In this document: positions 7,578 to 9,449 of the stretch, one piece after another
Position numbering within the stretch: position 1 is the first letter of the stretch
Layout: the number at the start of each line of letters is the position of its first letter
Origin: an uncultured Helcococcus sp.
GTDB lineage: Bacteria; Bacillota; Clostridia; Tissierellales; Peptoniphilaceae
Length of the DNA: 9,449 bases
Assembly (NCBI GenBank): GCA_947253305.1
Contig: CAMXYZ010000037.1
Span: 1-9,449 of the forward strand
Reading direction: 5' to 3'
The notes under the pieces: model-generated
The model's database searches: none
Seen by the model: the letters and a program-made list of their open reading frames with translations, nothing else
What the model was told of the DNA's origin: nothing
Translations under genes and position numbers: made by a program

Positions 7578-8054
7578 TCTGAACATATTTGTAATAGCAG
7601 ATAATACAGATTTGTTTTCTTCATTAATTTCATCTGCTGAATTATTCTCTAAATCAACATAATTCGCATCATCATTATTAGCCACTTCAATGATATTATC
7701 TTTTTCTGGAATTACCATATTAAGTCTTGATTTTGCTATCTTTGCTATTCTTTCCTCTGACATTAATGGTGATATATATTGCTCTAGATTATTTACTTCA
7801 ACTAATAATTTATCATTATTCGATTTCATAATCAAATTATTACTACTAATATTTACCATATCTGTATAAGAGCTTTGAATTTGTAAGAAAAATAATAAAG
7901 ATAATACAATAGAAGTTGTTAAAATTCTAATTTTTAATGCATTTTTATTTCTAATTTTAGCTTTTGCTCTTTTATTTATTCTTGTTGTTCTTCTGGATAA
8001 TGAACTTTCTTGTAAAATCCCAGAATCAAATTGTATATCTCTTAAATTTTCCAT
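7575..8054 (-). CDS. ftsL: Cell division protein FtsL-like (single-pass, coiled coil)
   Basis: This small bitopic protein has 159 residues. A cytoplasmic segment with basic residues (21-43, many Arg/Lys) leads into one hydrophobic span (about 42-59). A polar, coiled-coil-like stretch (about 65-95) follows, then the block RIAKIAKSRLNMVIPEKDNI (102-121). That last block matches the usual FtsL/DivIC ending 'xxAxxxLgMxxPxxxxI'. FtsL links the ring to FtsW and the PBP by its extracytoplasmic coiled coil. Sequence conservation in this family is low, so the assignment rests on topology, the terminal block and the position between rsmH and the PBP gene. It is longer than many Gram-positive FtsL proteins because of an acidic, Asn-rich tail (125-159). 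AAGGA precedes the ATG, and the gene starts 23 bp after rsmH. Confidence 0.85.
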   Translation of the reverse strand: MENLRDIQFDSGILQESSLSRRTTRINKRAKAKIRNKNALKIRILTTSIVLSLLFFLQIQSSYTDMVNISSNNLIMKSNNDKLLVEVNNLEQYISPLMSEERIAKIAKSRLNMVIPEKDNIIEVANNDDANYVDLENNSADEINEENKSVLSAITNMFR

Positions 8055-8077
8055 ATCTATTCCTTAATCTTAAATTT

Positions 8078-9013
8078 TTATAATTTTTCACAAACTCTTA
8101 ATTTAGCTGATCTTGAGCGAATATTCTTATTCACTTCTTCCTCTGTAGCTATAATAGGTTTTCTTGTAATCACCTTAATTACTTCCTTGTTATTACATAC
8201 ACAAACTGGTAATTCTGGTGGACATGTGCAAGCTTTAGCTAATTCTTTAAAATTGTTTTTAACTATCCTATCTTCTAATGAATGGAAAGTTATAATTGCT
8301 AGTCTTCCACCTTTTTTAAGCTTGTCCACTGCAGAATGTATCCCTGTTTCTAATACATCTAATTCTTTATTAACTTCAATTCTTAATGCTTGGAATATTT
8401 TCTTAGCAGGATGCTTACTTTCCATTCTTACTTTTTTTGGAATTGCCGCTTTTATAATCTCTACTAGATCGAATGTAGTAACTATTTCTTTTTCTTCTCT
8501 AGCATTTACAATGAATTCAGCTATTCGCATTCCCCATTTTTCTTCGCCATAATTCCAGAAAATTGTTTCTAAATCCTCTTTAGAGTAATTGTTGACAATA
8601 TCTTTTGCTGTTAACTCTTGTGATGTGTCCATTCTCATATCAAGTACCGCATTTTGATGATAAGAAAATCCTCTTTCACCCTCATCTAATTGATGGCTAG
8701 ATACTCCTATATCCATTAGAACCCCGTCTACTTCATCAATTCCTAGTTCATCTAATATTTGCTTTAAATATGCATAATTACATTTGATGAAGAATACTTG
8801 ATTTTTATAATCTTTTAGAACTTCTGTCGCTGCAATTAAGGCATCTTGATCCTGATCTATAGCAACTAATTTACCATTAGGTCCCATAGCTTTTAGAATC
8901 TCAATAGAATGACCTGCCCCACCGACAGTACAATCTACATATATTCCATTTTGTTTAATATTTAGAGCCTCTATTGTTTCTTTCAATAGGACTGGTTCGT
9001 GATTAAATTTCAT
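8078..9013 (-). CDS. rsmH: 16S rRNA (cytosine(1402)-N(4))-methyltransferase RsmH (MraW)
   Basis: RsmH is an S-adenosylmethionine-dependent methyltransferase that N4-methylates C1402 of 16S rRNA in the decoding centre. It has 311 residues, a normal length. Seen motifs are NHEPVLLKE (4-12), the SAM-binding YVDCTVGGAGHS (25-36) with AIDQDQDAL (51-59), DIGVSSHQLDEGERGFSY (101-118), HPAKKIFQALRIEVNKEL (201-218) and TFHSLEDR (242-249). A cysteine cluster, C262-T-C264 and C271-V-C273, matches the CTCPPxxPxCxC segment common in Firmicute RsmH. It lies 19 bp after mraZ, which is its standard neighbour. The ribosome site is weak: the minus strand reads AGTGAAGTGAGAT before ATG. Translation may therefore depend partly on coupling with mraZ. 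Confidence 0.98.
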   Translation of the reverse strand: MKFNHEPVLLKETIEALNIKQNGIYVDCTVGGAGHSIEILKAMGPNGKLVAIDQDQDALIAATEVLKDYKNQVFFIKCNYAYLKQILDELGIDEVDGVLMDIGVSSHQLDEGERGFSYHQNAVLDMRMDTSQELTAKDIVNNYSKEDLETIFWNYGEEKWGMRIAEFIVNAREEKEIVTTFDLVEIIKAAIPKKVRMESKHPAKKIFQALRIEVNKELDVLETGIHSAVDKLKKGGRLAIITFHSLEDRIVKNNFKELAKACTCPPELPVCVCNNKEVIKVITRKPIIATEEEVNKNIRSRSAKLRVCEKL

Positions 9014-9032
9014 ATCTCACTTCACTTTCACT

Positions 9033-9402
9033 TTATATATCAAGTTCTTCAAAATCCTCTATGATTTCATCATAATTATTGGATGAATCACTTAGATATT
9101 CATCATATTTTTTCTTGTCCCATATTTCTATTCTTGATGAAACACCAATAATCTGTGCCTCATCTGATATTTTTGCATATTCTCTTAGATTTTGTGGTAT
9201 AACGAATCTTCCTTGTTTATCAAATTCTAATTCTCTTGCTGGTGCATAGAACATTCTCGCAAATTGTCTTGCTTTCTTTGATGTTAATTTTAAATCTTTA
9301 GTCTTTTGCTCTAATCGATTCCATTCATCTTGGTCATACACAAAAACGCAACCTTCCATACCTTTGGTTACGTAAAATTTATCACCTAGTCCATCTCTGA
9401 AT
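9033..9402 (-). CDS. mraZ: Transcriptional regulator MraZ, 5' end missing at contig end
   Basis: MraZ is a small AbrB/SpoVT-like DNA-binding protein that regulates its own dcw operon, usually through repeats upstream of mraZ. The genomic part encodes about 122 residues from FRDGLGDKF to EELDI. The C-terminal half carries the second family motif, DKQGRFVIPQNLREYA, and IGVSSRIEIW is also typical. The first copy, which normally reads DxKGRxxxPxKFR, is lost except for its final FR. Comparison with the usual 143-residue Firmicute MraZ suggests that about 21 residues are missing. The apparent ATG at 9419 and the peptide MCIRD come from sequencing adapter, not from the genome, so no true start can be given. 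The promoter and MraZ operator repeats are outside the window. Confidence 0.95.
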
Positions 9403-9449
9403 CTGTCTCTTATACACATCTGACGCTGCCGACGACTCCTTACGTGTAG
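9403..9449. other. Illumina Nextera adapter read-through (non-genomic)
   Basis: Positions 9403-9421 are CTGTCTCTTATACACATCT, the 19-bp Tn5 mosaic end used in Nextera libraries. Positions 9422-9435 (GACGCTGCCGACGA) are the remainder of the reverse-complemented i5-side adapter. Positions 9436-9443 (CTCCTTAC) are the reverse complement of i5 index N505/S505 (GTAAGGAG). Positions 9444-9449 (GTGTAG) begin the P5 sequence. The order and spacing fit the known adapter exactly. These bases should be trimmed; genomic sequence ends at 9402. Confidence 0.98.

Noticed and set aside
7565..7633. Longer N-terminus of the PASTA-PBP starting at 7633
   Set aside because: The extension overlaps ftsL by 59 bp, has no Shine-Dalgarno site, and would place an unusual 23-residue segment before the typical basic cytoplasmic tail.
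8187..8552. Plus-strand open frame of 121 codons opposite rsmH
   Set aside because: It is antisense to conserved RsmH motifs and has no recognisable domain; it is a shadow of the real gene.
1..9402. A previously undescribed defence or mobile system hidden in the window
   Set aside because: Every gene is a recognisable core housekeeping family in near-canonical order. I saw no CRISPR repeats, tRNA, integrase, transposase or unexplained long intergenic region.
9403..9421. Mosaic-end sequence as evidence of a natural Tn5/IS50 element
   Set aside because: The flanking bases are the commercial Nextera adapter and index followed by P5 sequence, not IS50 or resistance genes.

Overview
The window is one end of an assembled contig from a low-GC Gram-positive bacterium (about 30% GC by eye, not counted). 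Nearly all of it is a division and cell wall (dcw) cluster read on the minus strand. In transcription order, from high to low coordinates, the genes are mraZ (5'-truncated), rsmH, ftsL, a PASTA-containing class B PBP (ftsI/spoVD type), mraY, murD, ftsW (SEDS), ftsZ, nrdR and the first 48 codons of rarA. Strong Shine-Dalgarno sites, the PASTA-PBP next to mraY, the NrdR regulator and AT-rich codon use point to Firmicutes. The short gene set and the direct ftsZ-nrdR junction suggest a non-sporulating anaerobic coccus of the Tissierellia/Peptoniphilaceae kind. That placement is an inference, not a proven identification.

Layout. Positions 9403-9449 are not genomic. They are an Illumina Nextera adapter read-through (Tn5 mosaic end, adapter, 8-base index, start of the P5 primer). 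It cuts mraZ and creates a false 'MCIRDR' N-terminus. From 9402 down to 1785 the genes are tightly packed, with junctions from a 1-bp overlap to a 23-bp gap, so they look like one operon whose main promoter lies upstream of mraZ and outside the window. A 79-bp gap then carries a convincing sigma-A type promoter (extended -10 TGATATAAT) for ftsZ, followed by nrdR 16 bp later. A 10-bp hairpin lies between nrdR and rarA. No stretch above 300 bp lacks a gene.

Function. MraZ is the cluster's regulator and RsmH modifies 16S rRNA. MurD and MraY make lipid I from cytoplasmic precursors. FtsW polymerises the glycan and the PBP crosslinks it at the septum. FtsL bridges these to the divisome, and FtsZ supplies the ring. 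murG, murC, ftsQ/divIB, ftsA and sepF are not in the window and must be encoded elsewhere or be absent. NrdR (ribonucleotide reductase repressor) and RarA (replication fork maintenance) are neighbours whose functions are unrelated to wall synthesis.

I found no mobile element, CRISPR array, RNA gene or new system. The most useful observations are the adapter artefact, the compacted cluster with its missing genes, and the regulatory junctions.
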